Notes under the pieces: generated by a model | What the model saw: only the letters and a program-made list of their open reading frames with translations | Databases searched by the model: none | Told to the model about the DNA's origin: nothing | Part shown: positions 6,103 through 13,383 of the stretch, piece by piece | Numbering within the stretch: position 1 is the stretch's first letter | Layout of the letters: each line of letters begins with the position of its first letter | Program-made: the position numbers and the translations under genes | Assembly: GCA_009774535.1 (NCBI GenBank) | Contig: VSNY01000080.1 | Span: 1-16,532, forward strand | Length of the DNA stretch: 16,532 nt | Direction of reading: 5' to 3' | From: Lachnospiraceae bacterium | GTDB lineage: Bacteria; Bacillota; Clostridia; Lachnospirales; Lachnospiraceae

Positions 6103-7364
6103 TTCTGCTTCTTTCCTGTCTCAAATATATTTTGATTTTCAGACGCCTCAGGTTTCTTTGTGCCTTTGGATGCGTCCTGTTTGTCCGCTGCAGAATCTGT
6201 TTTGGCCGCATCTGCAGATCCCCGGCCCGCTTTTGCAGCCGGATCAGATGGGATGTCTTTCTCTGTTTTCGCTCCCGCGGACGGCATAGCTCTGGCTGCT
6301 TTTGCAGCGGCTTCCGCGGCGGCTTTTTCCGCTTCTTCGATACGCACGGCTTCATAATGCGCACGTACTTTCTGATCAATTTCTTCACAAAGCTCTGGCT
6401 TGTCCCGCAACAGCTGTTTGGCGTTTTCCCGGCCCTGACCGATCTTTTCCCCTTCGTATGCATACCAGGCACCGGATTTGCTGACTATGCCAAGGTTCGC
6501 CGCAATATCCAAAATGTCGCCTTCTCTGGAAATCCCTTCACCAAACATAATATCAAATTCTGCTTCTTTAAACGGCGGCGCGATTTTATTTTTCACAACT
6601 TTGATACGCGTACGGTTGCCTACCATCACACCACCCTGCTTTAACGTCTCAATCTTCCTGACATCCAGACGCACGGAAGAATAAAATTTCAGGGCGCGTC
6701 CGCCAGTCGTAGTCTCCGGATTGCCGAACATAACGCCGATCTTTTCGCGCAGCTGGTTAATAAAGATTACAATACAGTCTGTCTTACTGATAATACCGAT
6801 CAGCTTGCGCAGCCCCTGGGACATTAAGCGCGCCTGCAGGCCGACATGAGAATCCCCCATATCCCCGTCAATTTCCGCTTTCGGCACCAGAGCTGCTACG
6901 GAATCGACAATCACAATATCAACCGCTCCGGAACGTACCATCGTCTCGGTAATCTCCAGCGCCTGCTCCCCGTTATCCGGCTGTGAAATATACAGATCTT
7001 CGATCTGTACGCCAATCTTTCTGGCATATGACGGGTCCAGTGCGTGTTCCGCATCAATAAACGCAGCAATCCCGCCTGTTTTTTGAACTTCTGCCACAAC
7101 ATGCAAAGCGACCGTTGTCTTGCCGCTGGATTCCGGCCCATAGATCTCAATAATTCTGCCCTTTGGCAGCCCGCCCAGCCCCAGCGCAAGATCCAGGCTC
7201 AGCGACCCGGTTGGTATGGTCGCCACATTCATATTATTGGAAGGATCACCCAGCCGCATCACCGAACCAGCTCCGTATTGTTTTTCAATCTGCAGAATCG
7301 CCGCATCCAGCGCTTTTAATTTCTCTTCTTTACTGTCTTTTACTTCTTTTGGTTCCTTTGCCAT
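6099..7364 (-). CDS. recA: Recombinase A (RecA)
   Basis: The 421-residue strand-exchange ATPase that forms filaments on single-stranded DNA and triggers LexA self-cleavage. Walker A is GPESSGKT (76-83), catalytic Glu106 lies in IDAEHALD, Walker B is VIVDS (151-155), and DNA-binding loop 2 surrounds GNPETTTGGRALKF (214-227). The frame is open to a TTG 30 bases further up, but AAGGAG sits properly before the ATG at 7364, giving the usual MAKE-type start. The core ends near 343; beyond it is an unusually long low-complexity tail of about 78 residues, rich in Ala, Lys, Asp and Ser, where most RecA proteins have a short acidic tail. Transcription starts at a promoter overlapped by a LexA box, and recX is coupled downstream. 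Confidence 0.97.
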   Translation of the reverse strand: MAKEPKEVKDSKEEKLKALDAAILQIEKQYGAGSVMRLGDPSNNMNVATIPTGSLSLDLALGLGGLPKGRIIEIYGPESSGKTTVALHVVAEVQKTGGIAAFIDAEHALDPSYARKIGVQIEDLYISQPDNGEQALEITETMVRSGAVDIVIVDSVAALVPKAEIDGDMGDSHVGLQARLMSQGLRKLIGIISKTDCIVIFINQLREKIGVMFGNPETTTGGRALKFYSSVRLDVRKIETLKQGGVMVGNRTRIKVVKNKIAPPFKEAEFDIMFGEGISREGDILDIAANLGIVSKSGAWYAYEGEKIGQGRENAKQLLRDKPELCEEIDQKVRAHYEAVRIEEAEKAAAEAAAKAARAMPSAGAKTEKDIPSDPAAKAGRGSADAAKTDSAADKQDASKGTKKPEASENQNIFETGKKQK

Positions 7365-7391
7365 ATTCGTCTCCTTTTCAATCGCTGCAAA

Positions 7392-7405
7392 CAAACGTCT
7401 GTTCG
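7392..7405 (-). promoter_or_regulatory. LexA (SOS) operator of recA
   Basis: On minus the site reads CGAACAGACGTTTG, agreeing with the Firmicutes LexA consensus CGAACRNRYGTTYC at every position but the last. It lies just downstream of the predicted -10, about 28 bases before the recA ATG, a position where LexA would block transcription. Confidence 0.85.
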
Positions 7406-7418
7406 TTTCTTTCTTCTT

Positions 7419-7447
7419 ATACTAGTATAATTTTCTGATTCTGTCAA
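7419..7447 (-). promoter_or_regulatory. Promoter of recA-recX
   Basis: On minus, TTGACA (7442-7447) is followed after 17 bases by TAGTAT (7419-7424). The -10 is weak but lies inside a perfect 14-base palindrome (7417-7430). Confidence 0.65.
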
Positions 7448-7726
7448 TGAGTTATTTTGTGGGAAGGGTTAGAACTTTGTTCTGAATCATATAAGTGATT
7501 AAATGAATTAAACTCACAAGATTTTCCTGATGTTTTTATTATAATCTCTACGAAAGTATTAGTCAAGATTTTTTTCCCTATTTTTGCCCTATTTTTACCA
7601 GCCTGTTTTATACTCAGAATAACAGTTCAGATTCCCCATTGAACTGATACTATTCTGAAACTGCCAGCACAGAAAACCAAGGTATGAAACTGATTAGGTG
7701 AAGCAGGAAATTTTATGTGAATTTAA
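7448..7726. other. AT-rich intergenic region without a gene
   Basis: I find no supported gene in this stretch. It contains an 11-bp tandem duplication (CCCTATTTTTG then CCCTATTTTTA, 7576-7597) and an interrupted inverted repeat at 7615-7657, listed separately. Its low GC content contrasts with the flanking core genes, consistent with mobile or decayed DNA. Confidence 0.6.
7615..7657. repeat. Interrupted inverted repeat
   Basis: CAGAATA (7615-7621) and CAGTTCA (7623-7629) pair in order with TGAACTG (7640-7646) and TATTCTG (7651-7657), separated by internal bulges of 1 and 4 bases with a 10-base loop. No T-run follows on either strand, so it is not an obvious terminator. Confidence 0.5.
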
Positions 7727-7755
7727 TTGTAAAGACAGGCGTTTTTCAGTATAAT
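7727..7755 (+). promoter_or_regulatory. SigmaA-type promoter upstream of the Rpn gene remnant
   Basis: TTGTAA (7727-7732), a 17-base spacer and a perfect TATAAT (7750-7755). It points at the gene fragment starting at 7824. Confidence 0.75.
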
Positions 7756-7823
7756 TGAAATGCAGCGGGAGTAAGTTATACCGGATCTTGTGCCATATAA
7801 TTTTCTGAAATCGAGGTGATAAA

Positions 7824-8161
7824 GTGCAGGACAAGACAAAACAGACACAGGAAGTCATGGCGAAGCGTACCACAAAAAACAGTGTATTCTCAGACCTTTT
7901 TCAAAATAAGAGCTATCTGTTTTAAAAGAATACTTACTGGAAAGGGAAAAGGAGGTTGTGACAATTATGAAGAGTTTGCTTGACGAAGAACAGATCATGA
8001 AATCGTTTATCAAGAGTGAAAGACATGATGAAGCCAGAGAAACAGCCGAGAGAATGATAAAAATAGGAAAACTGTCACTTAATGAAATTGCTCTATATGT
8101 TCCCTCCTTATCATTAGACGAATTAAGGCAACTCGAAGCTGAGGTTATGCAGCTGGCGTAA
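7824..8161 (+). pseudogene. Rpn-family recombination-promoting nuclease/transposase, decayed remnant
   Basis: Two pieces of one gene family are visible. The first, 7824-7925, starts at GTG behind GAGGTG and encodes 33 residues with NSVFSDLFQNKSYLF, typical of the N-terminus of clostridial Rpn/PD-(D/E)XK transposases, then stops at TAA. The second, in another frame and open from about 7929, encodes YLLEREKEVVT, a hinge-like segment, then the family-typical tail with GKLSLNEIALYVPSLSLDELRQLEAEVMQLA and ends at 8161. Complete members have roughly 250-320 residues, so the catalytic middle is gone: a deletion plus a frame change has fused the ends. Promoter and RBS remain good, and an AAAAGGAGG site precedes the second piece (GTG 7958 or ATG 7967), so a 64-67-residue C-terminal peptide could still be made. 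Confidence 0.72.
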
Positions 8162-8235
8162 TGAATACCCGTCCCCAAAATATCCAGCCATTAGAAATCG
8201 CTGCACGACGGGCCGGACACCCGCAGCCGCTACAG

Positions 8236-8280
8236 GTTCATACAGTCAGCGCGGTAAATGCGCAGACCGTATGAACTTTT
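8236..8280 (+). terminator. Terminator-like hairpin after the Rpn remnant
   Basis: GTTCATAC (8236-8243) pairs with GTATGAAC (8269-8276), with inner GTC/GAC and GCGC/GCGC pairs separated by single mismatches, and TTTT then an AT-rich stretch follows on plus. It lies between convergent genes, so it may also slow transcription of the GH20 gene from the other side. Confidence 0.55.
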
Positions 8281-8288
8281 ACTTATTC

Positions 8289-10139
8289 CTAACCTTCCTG
8301 CGCCAAATCCCTCAGCACATCCGCATACCAGCAAAACACCTCTGAAATCCTGCCAAGCCCTGCTTCTTTTCCCATCCTGCGCCACAATTTTTGATAAGCA
8401 CGCAGGCATCTCTCCAGCTCAGCCGCCAGTTCCATACCGCCTTTTGGTTTTTCCCCCTGATGCGTGTGATAAAAATACAACCCTGTTTCATTCCAAAGGC
8501 GCACTGCCTCCATAGCCACATACGCACACTCTACCACCTGTCTGGAACTGCTGTCCATGCTGCGGCTGATTACAAACAGTTCTTTTTCCAGTTCAAGAAT
8601 ACATGCGTTGCGTGCCGGCCCGTCTGACCAGTCTTCTTTCCAAAAGATCTCCCGCAGCCCTTCCTGGGCCATCTGTTTTTGCACGCCTTCTTTCAGACAT
8701 ACTGCCTGATTCCAGCTGAATACCGTCTGCGCGTCCACGCGGCCGAAAAGATCCAGCAGCCTGCCGGAAGTATCGCCGTACTGCAGAATGGAAATCTGCC
8801 GATTAAGCTCTTCATAGGATAACAGCTCCTGCGACCAGGAACCTGCTGCTGCATAGATCATACCCGGAATCCCAAAGACCAGTTGGTTGATATGTCCGAA
8901 ATCTCCCCATTCGGTATTTAGAATTCCGATCGCTCCATACTTCCCTGCGTAACTGCACATCCGCTTGATATTTTCATAACTGTCTTTTAACTTGTTGACC
9001 CATGTATTCCAGCCGCATGCTCCCGGACACAGATACTGCACGGCTCCTGCTTCATGCAGCACTTTAGTTTCATAGTCCCGCTGCGTCGCACAGTAGCCCC
9101 AGTTCAGACAAATCACCTGCTTTGGAATGCGGGCATACAATTCCGGATATTTTACAATAATATCTCCCCAGAACATCGGTGTGCGGCCGTGTGCGATTAA
9201 GAAGTCAAACAGTTCTAAAATATGATCCATATACAGGCTTCCGATTCCTTTTTCCTCCGCCAGCGCCTTGCTGCGTCCTTTTCCAAGGTCAAAAGTCTCA
9301 TCAGCGCAGATATTGAATTTATCCGAACGAAACAGCTGCATATATTCCAAAATCAAATCTTTGATCAGGGAAACCGCACCCGGTTCAGATACGTTGATCG
9401 TATGATGATTCATGCGGTCCAGAAAAGAAAACGCTTCCCCCGCACTGTCCGGCATTTCGCAAAATGCGCTGAAAGATTTTGTACTCAGCAGTTTATACAA
9501 GTGGCCAAACGTCGATAAAGACGGCACCAGTTCAATCCCTCTGTCAGAACAGTACTGATCCAGTTCCATAATTTCTTCAGCGCACAGCGGCGTTTCATCT
9601 CTCCATACTTCGGTCAGGTCACGAAACAAATAAGTATGCTCCACATACAGCTGCAGCTGATTTAATTTATAAAAAGCCATGGTATCTGCCAGCCGTTTCA
9701 GTGACTCTAGCGTAAGTACACGCCCTCTGGACAGGTCATAATAAAACCCGCGGTTTTGCTGCGCCGGCTCGTCTTCAATCACAAGTTCCGGCAATACCCC
9801 CGCACACTGACGCACAATCTGGCGCATCGACTGCACCGCCCAGCCCAGTGCGTCCAGGCTGCCCGCGCATAACAGGACGCCGTCCGCGTTAATCCTAAGC
9901 GTGTACTGCTGCCTGCCCAGTGTATCATCTGTCTTTAACAGGATATCCCCTTTGCGAAGCGTCCCCCGCCCGACCGCAAGTTCCATACCGGCCCAGGTGC
10001 AGATCTCATCTTTGAGCATACGGGCATAAAGAAAAGCGCCCTGTTCGCAAGACGCATCCACCACAATCATATGATTCAGACGCATCTGATAAGATCCCTG
10101 TTTTTCTTCCATCTTTTTTGGAACTGGTAAAAGAATCAT
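8289..10139 (-). CDS. Glycoside hydrolase family 20 beta-N-acetylhexosaminidase-like protein
   Basis: A 616-residue protein of GH20 type, expected to release terminal N-acetylglucosamine or N-acetylgalactosamine from glycans. An N-terminal GH20b-like domain covers about residues 1-125; the (beta/alpha)8 catalytic domain opens with RGFYYDLSRGRVLTLESLKRLAD (about 130-152) and contains ICADETFDL with the Asp280-Glu281 pair expected to act by substrate-assisted catalysis. Tryptophans in MFWGDII, LNWGY and NTEWGDFGH could line the sugar pocket. The C-terminal third is helical and unassigned. No signal peptide or membrane helix is seen, so it probably works inside the cell on imported glycans or on cell-wall fragments. 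The frame is open upstream to a TTG/ATG pair at 10176-10181, but the ATG at 10139 has a GGGGGG ribosome binding site and gives the usual LLPVPKK beginning. It lies 87 bases after prfC, with no obvious promoter or terminator between. Confidence 0.82.
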   Translation of the reverse strand: MILLPVPKKMEEKQGSYQMRLNHMIVVDASCEQGAFLYARMLKDEICTWAGMELAVGRGTLRKGDILLKTDDTLGRQQYTLRINADGVLLCAGSLDALGWAVQSMRQIVRQCAGVLPELVIEDEPAQQNRGFYYDLSRGRVLTLESLKRLADTMAFYKLNQLQLYVEHTYLFRDLTEVWRDETPLCAEEIMELDQYCSDRGIELVPSLSTFGHLYKLLSTKSFSAFCEMPDSAGEAFSFLDRMNHHTINVSEPGAVSLIKDLILEYMQLFRSDKFNICADETFDLGKGRSKALAEEKGIGSLYMDHILELFDFLIAHGRTPMFWGDIIVKYPELYARIPKQVICLNWGYCATQRDYETKVLHEAGAVQYLCPGACGWNTWVNKLKDSYENIKRMCSYAGKYGAIGILNTEWGDFGHINQLVFGIPGMIYAAAGSWSQELLSYEELNRQISILQYGDTSGRLLDLFGRVDAQTVFSWNQAVCLKEGVQKQMAQEGLREIFWKEDWSDGPARNACILELEKELFVISRSMDSSSRQVVECAYVAMEAVRLWNETGLYFYHTHQGEKPKGGMELAAELERCLRAYQKLWRRMGKEAGLGRISEVFCWYADVLRDLAQEG

Positions 10140-10226
10140 AATAACCCCCCATTTTCTAATACAGGAACACCGCCTCATCAAGCTTTTGCCACGCTGACAT
10201 GCTCCCTTCCGTGTTACTGTAACAAA

Positions 10227-11843
10227 TTACTCTCTCCCAAATTCTGAAAGTATCAGCCCCTCATTGCGGTCCAGCGTCATCCCGACACTCCACGCATTCA
10301 CAAATAAAAGCAGCGGCCTCCCCTTCATATCCATCACCTTTTTCATATCCGAAGTCCCGGTCAGCCGTTCCAAATCCAGACCTTTATTTTCAATCCAGCG
10401 GATATGTTCATACGGCAGGTTTTCCAGACGGATTTCCACATTATATTCATTTTCCAGACGGAACTTGAGCACATCAAACTGCAATACGCCAACTACCCCA
10501 ACGATAATCTCTTCCATACCGCCTTGATATTCCTGAAAAATCTGAATCGCGCCTTCCTGCGCAATCTGCGTCACGCCTTTCACAAACTGCTTGCGCTTCA
10601 TCGTATCGACCTGGCGCACCCTTGCGAAATGCTCCGGTGCAAACGTCGGGATTCCTTCAAACAAAAAGCGTTCCTTTGCCGTCGTCAGCGTATCCCCAAT
10701 GGAAAAAATGCCTGGATCAAAGACACCGATAATATCCCCCGCATACGCTTCGTCAATCATTTTGCGTTCCTGCGCCATCAGCTGCTGCGGCTGGGACAGT
10801 TTGACTTCTTTGCCGCCCTGAATATGCCTGACGTCCATACCAGCCGTAAATTTACCGGAACAGATGCGCATAAAAGCCACACGGTCACGATGATTTTTAT
10901 TCATATTCGCCTGTATTTTAAATACAAAAGCTGAAAAATCTTCGGAAAACGGACTGATCAGACCCGTATCCGCTTTTCTTGGAAGCGGTTCGTAAGTCAT
11001 TTTCAAAAAATGATGCAAAAACGTCTCCACACCAAAATTCGTCAGCGCAGAACCAAAAAATACCGGCGACAATTCTCCTTTTGTTACCAGTTCCTGGTCA
11101 AACTCCGCGCTTGCGCCGTCTAACAGTTCGATTTCCTCCAACAGCTGGTTATGTGCCTGTGTGCCGATCTCTGCGTCTAAGGCCGGGTCGTCAATTGCAA
11201 TCTCCCGCCCGGTCCCTTCTTTTGTGCCTTTCAGCGTATCGGAAAAAGTCATTACCTTTTTTGTATTGCGGTCATAAACTCCCTGAAACGCTTTGCCGGA
11301 GCCGATCGGCCAGTTCACTGGACAAGTCGCTATGCCAAGTTCCTTTTCAATCTCGTCCAGCAGCTCAAACGTATCATTGGCGTCCCGGTCCATTTTATTG
11401 ATAAACGTAAAGATCGGAATATGACGCATCACGCAGACTTTAAACAGCTTTCTTGTCTGCGCCTCCACGCCTTTAGAACCATCAATCACCATAACCGCGG
11501 AATCAGCCGCCATCAGCGTACGGTACGTATCCTCTGAAAAGTCCTGATGTCCGGGCGTATCCAGGATATTGATGCAGTACCCGTCATAATGAAACTGCAG
11601 CACGGAAGAGGTTACGGAAATACCTCTTTGCTTTTCAATCTCCATCCAGTCTGAAACCGCATGCCTGGCAGTCGCTTTGCCTTTTACGGAACCTGCCAGA
11701 TTGATTGCCCCGCCGTACAGCAAAAATTTTTCTGTTAAAGTTGTCTTGCCTGCATCCGGATGGGATATAATTGCGAACGTTCTTCTTTTCTCTATTTCCT
11801 GACGTAAATCTGCCACGGTATGTTCCTCCAGTTTATTCAGCAT
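10227..11843 (-). CDS. prfC: Peptide chain release factor 3
   Basis: The translational GTPase that removes RF1/RF2 from the ribosome after peptide release. The 538-residue length is normal. Visible GTPase motifs are G1 in SHPDAGKTT (28-36 region), the switch I RGISVTSS, G3 DTPGHQDF, and G4 NKMD. The central segment GSVKGKATARHAVSDWMEIEK and C-terminal IRWIENKGLDLERL are RF3-like and separate it from EF-G. The frame stays open 45 codons upstream to a TTG, but that stretch contains the consensus promoter (11905-11933), so the ATG at 11843 is the start; its ribosome binding site (GAAGAA region) is weak. The leader is about 55 bases. It is divergent from the hydrogenase gene and upstream of the GH20 gene on the same strand. 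Confidence 0.95.
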   Translation of the reverse strand: MLNKLEEHTVADLRQEIEKRRTFAIISHPDAGKTTLTEKFLLYGGAINLAGSVKGKATARHAVSDWMEIEKQRGISVTSSVLQFHYDGYCINILDTPGHQDFSEDTYRTLMAADSAVMVIDGSKGVEAQTRKLFKVCVMRHIPIFTFINKMDRDANDTFELLDEIEKELGIATCPVNWPIGSGKAFQGVYDRNTKKVMTFSDTLKGTKEGTGREIAIDDPALDAEIGTQAHNQLLEEIELLDGASAEFDQELVTKGELSPVFFGSALTNFGVETFLHHFLKMTYEPLPRKADTGLISPFSEDFSAFVFKIQANMNKNHRDRVAFMRICSGKFTAGMDVRHIQGGKEVKLSQPQQLMAQERKMIDEAYAGDIIGVFDPGIFSIGDTLTTAKERFLFEGIPTFAPEHFARVRQVDTMKRKQFVKGVTQIAQEGAIQIFQEYQGGMEEIIVGVVGVLQFDVLKFRLENEYNVEIRLENLPYEHIRWIENKGLDLERLTGTSDMKKVMDMKGRPLLLFVNAWSVGMTLDRNEGLILSEFGRE

Positions 11844-11904
11844 ATCGCTGATTCTTCGTCCGGCCGGAAAGATCAAAATACGGATATTCCTGCCAGTAAA
11901 CGTA

Positions 11905-11933
11905 ATTTTAGTATAGCGGTGTGCAGATGTCAA
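11905..11933 (-). promoter_or_regulatory. SigmaA-type promoter of prfC
   Basis: On minus, TTGACA (11928-11933), a 17-base spacer and TAAAAT (11905-11910). Transcription would begin near 11898, about 55 bases before the chosen prfC ATG. Confidence 0.85.
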
Positions 11934-12026
11934 GATGATCCTGCATAAAACCTCAGCATACGCGCATACTACATACAATTATTTATCCATATGTATTTAC
12001 AAACATCAAAAAGGAGCCATACAATC

Positions 12027-13247
12027 ATGATCACCTTCAACGAACTGCACCGCCATGTCCTTAAGGCGAAAAAAGACAACACCCCTCTTCCAAAAAACTT
12101 AAGCCGCAAAGAGCAGCACCAGCTGGACTGCCTGCTGCATCCCGACGACCACCCGCTTGTCTGGAAAATGGATACATGCGACTGCAAAGACGGTTCCTGC
12201 GTTGCAGCCTGTACCTTCTCCGCCCTTACGATCCAGGACGGCCAGGTATCCTTTGATCCGGAAAAATGCACAGGCTGCGCCAAATGCATCGAAGCGTGCA
12301 AAAATGAAAACCTGACGTTCAGCCATGACTCTGTCAAAGCTTTAGAACTATTAAAAGACGAAAGCCACCCGGTCTACGCCCTAATGGCGCCCGCCTTTAT
12401 CGGACAGTTCGGGGAAACCGCAACACCTTCCAAAATCCGGACTGCGTTAAAGCAGATCGGGTTCTCCGGTATGATCGAGGTAGCCGCTTTCGCAGATATC
12501 CTAACCTTAAAAGAAGCGCTGGAATTTTATCATAATATGCAAAAACCAGACGCTTTCCAGCTGACCAGCTGCTGCTGTCCAGTCTGGATCAAGTTAATCC
12601 GCAAAGATTTCAGCAAAATTGTAGAACACCTTCCGGCTTCCGTATCCCCTATGATCGCCTGCGGCCGGGTCGCCAAACAGCTGCACAAAGGCTGCCGCAC
12701 CATATTTATCGGCCCGTGCCTTGCCAAAAAAGCAGAAGCCAAAGAACCGGATTTAAAAGGAGCGATCGACTGCGTGCTGACTTTTGAAGAACTGGATACG
12801 ATGTTTGCAACGTTCCAGGTAGATTTTTCCCATATGAAAGAAGAGGTCAAAGAACACTCCGCCAGCGCCGGACGGCTCTATGCACGCACCGGCGGCGTCA
12901 GCCAGGCAGTGCGGGAATGTGTGCGGAATATCGATACGGACTGCCAGGTAGATCCGGTCTGCGCAAACGGTGTCAGCAACTGTAAAAAACTGCTGCAGGA
13001 CATTCTGGAAGGAAATACAACCGGGAATTTTTTTGAAGGCATGGCGTGCGACGGCGGATGTGTCGGCGGCCCCAAACGGGTTATTCCGATGGAACAGGGA
13101 AAGGCGCTGGTTGACGCCTACGCAAAAAAAGCATTGTACCGGACTCCCGCGGAAAATCCATACGTGATCGACTTAATCCAGCGGCTTGGATTTTTTACAA
13201 TCGAAGAATTTTTAAAAAACAGCGATATTTTAACGCGAAGCCTGTAA
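12027..13247 (+). CDS. [FeFe]-hydrogenase-like protein with TSCCCP motif
   Basis: A 406-residue single-subunit iron-sulfur enzyme. Two ferredoxin-type clusters are predicted from Cys51/53/58/62 and Cys81/84/87/91. The H-cluster domain has all three signature loops: L1 TSCCCPVW (180-187), L2 GPCLAKKAE (229-237) and L3 EGMACDGGCVGGP (337-349), so the four ligands to the active-site cubane (Cys182, Cys231, Cys341, Cys345) are present. L1 carries an extra Cys compared with the catalytic TSCCPGW and L2 lacks the Met of MPC. These changes recall the group B (CpIII-like) hydrogenases of Clostridia, whose role is poorly known. It could evolve or take up H2 with ferredoxin, or act as a sensor; no PAS or NuoE/F-like partner is seen. 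The ATG at 12027 is chosen over one 36 bases upstream because AAGGAG (12011-12016) lies before it. The group assignment is inference. Confidence 0.88.
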   Translation: MITFNELHRHVLKAKKDNTPLPKNLSRKEQHQLDCLLHPDDHPLVWKMDTCDCKDGSCVAACTFSALTIQDGQVSFDPEKCTGCAKCIEACKNENLTFSHDSVKALELLKDESHPVYALMAPAFIGQFGETATPSKIRTALKQIGFSGMIEVAAFADILTLKEALEFYHNMQKPDAFQLTSCCCPVWIKLIRKDFSKIVEHLPASVSPMIACGRVAKQLHKGCRTIFIGPCLAKKAEAKEPDLKGAIDCVLTFEELDTMFATFQVDFSHMKEEVKEHSASAGRLYARTGGVSQAVRECVRNIDTDCQVDPVCANGVSNCKKLLQDILEGNTTGNFFEGMACDGGCVGGPKRVIPMEQGKALVDAYAKKALYRTPAENPYVIDLIQRLGFFTIEEFLKNSDILTRSL

Positions 13248-13264
13248 TAGATCAAAGATCCAAA

Positions 13265-13304
13265 GCGCCGTATCCCTGGCTGTCTGCAGCCAGGGATACG
13301 GCGC
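13265..13304. terminator. 18-bp perfect hairpin after the hydrogenase gene
   Basis: Positions 13265-13282 and 13287-13304 are exact reverse complements (18 bp, GC-rich) around a TCTG loop, starting 17 bases after the hydrogenase stop. No T-run follows on plus (AGTCGTGCG); on minus the hairpin is followed by TTTGGATCTTT. It sits between convergent genes and probably insulates them. Confidence 0.65.
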
Positions 13305-13344
13305 AGTCGTGCGAAACATGCGAAACGCATCCGGAAGCCTCCAC

Positions 13345-13374
13345 AAAAATTATGGGGAAGCTGGCACAGCTTCC
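13345..13374 (-). terminator. Probable terminator of the hemerythrin-regulator gene
   Basis: On minus, GGAAGCT (13368-13374) pairs with AGCTTCC (13356-13362) around a 5-base loop, and ATTTTTG follows 6 bases later. It begins 10 bases after the stop codon. The gap between stem and T-run is larger than ideal. Confidence 0.5.
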
Positions 13375-13383
13375 TGGCAGCTT

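Noticed and set aside
7855..8178. 107-codon minus-strand open frame opposite the Rpn remnant
   Set aside because: Ser-rich translation without motifs; the plus strand shows recognisable Rpn ends and proper signals.
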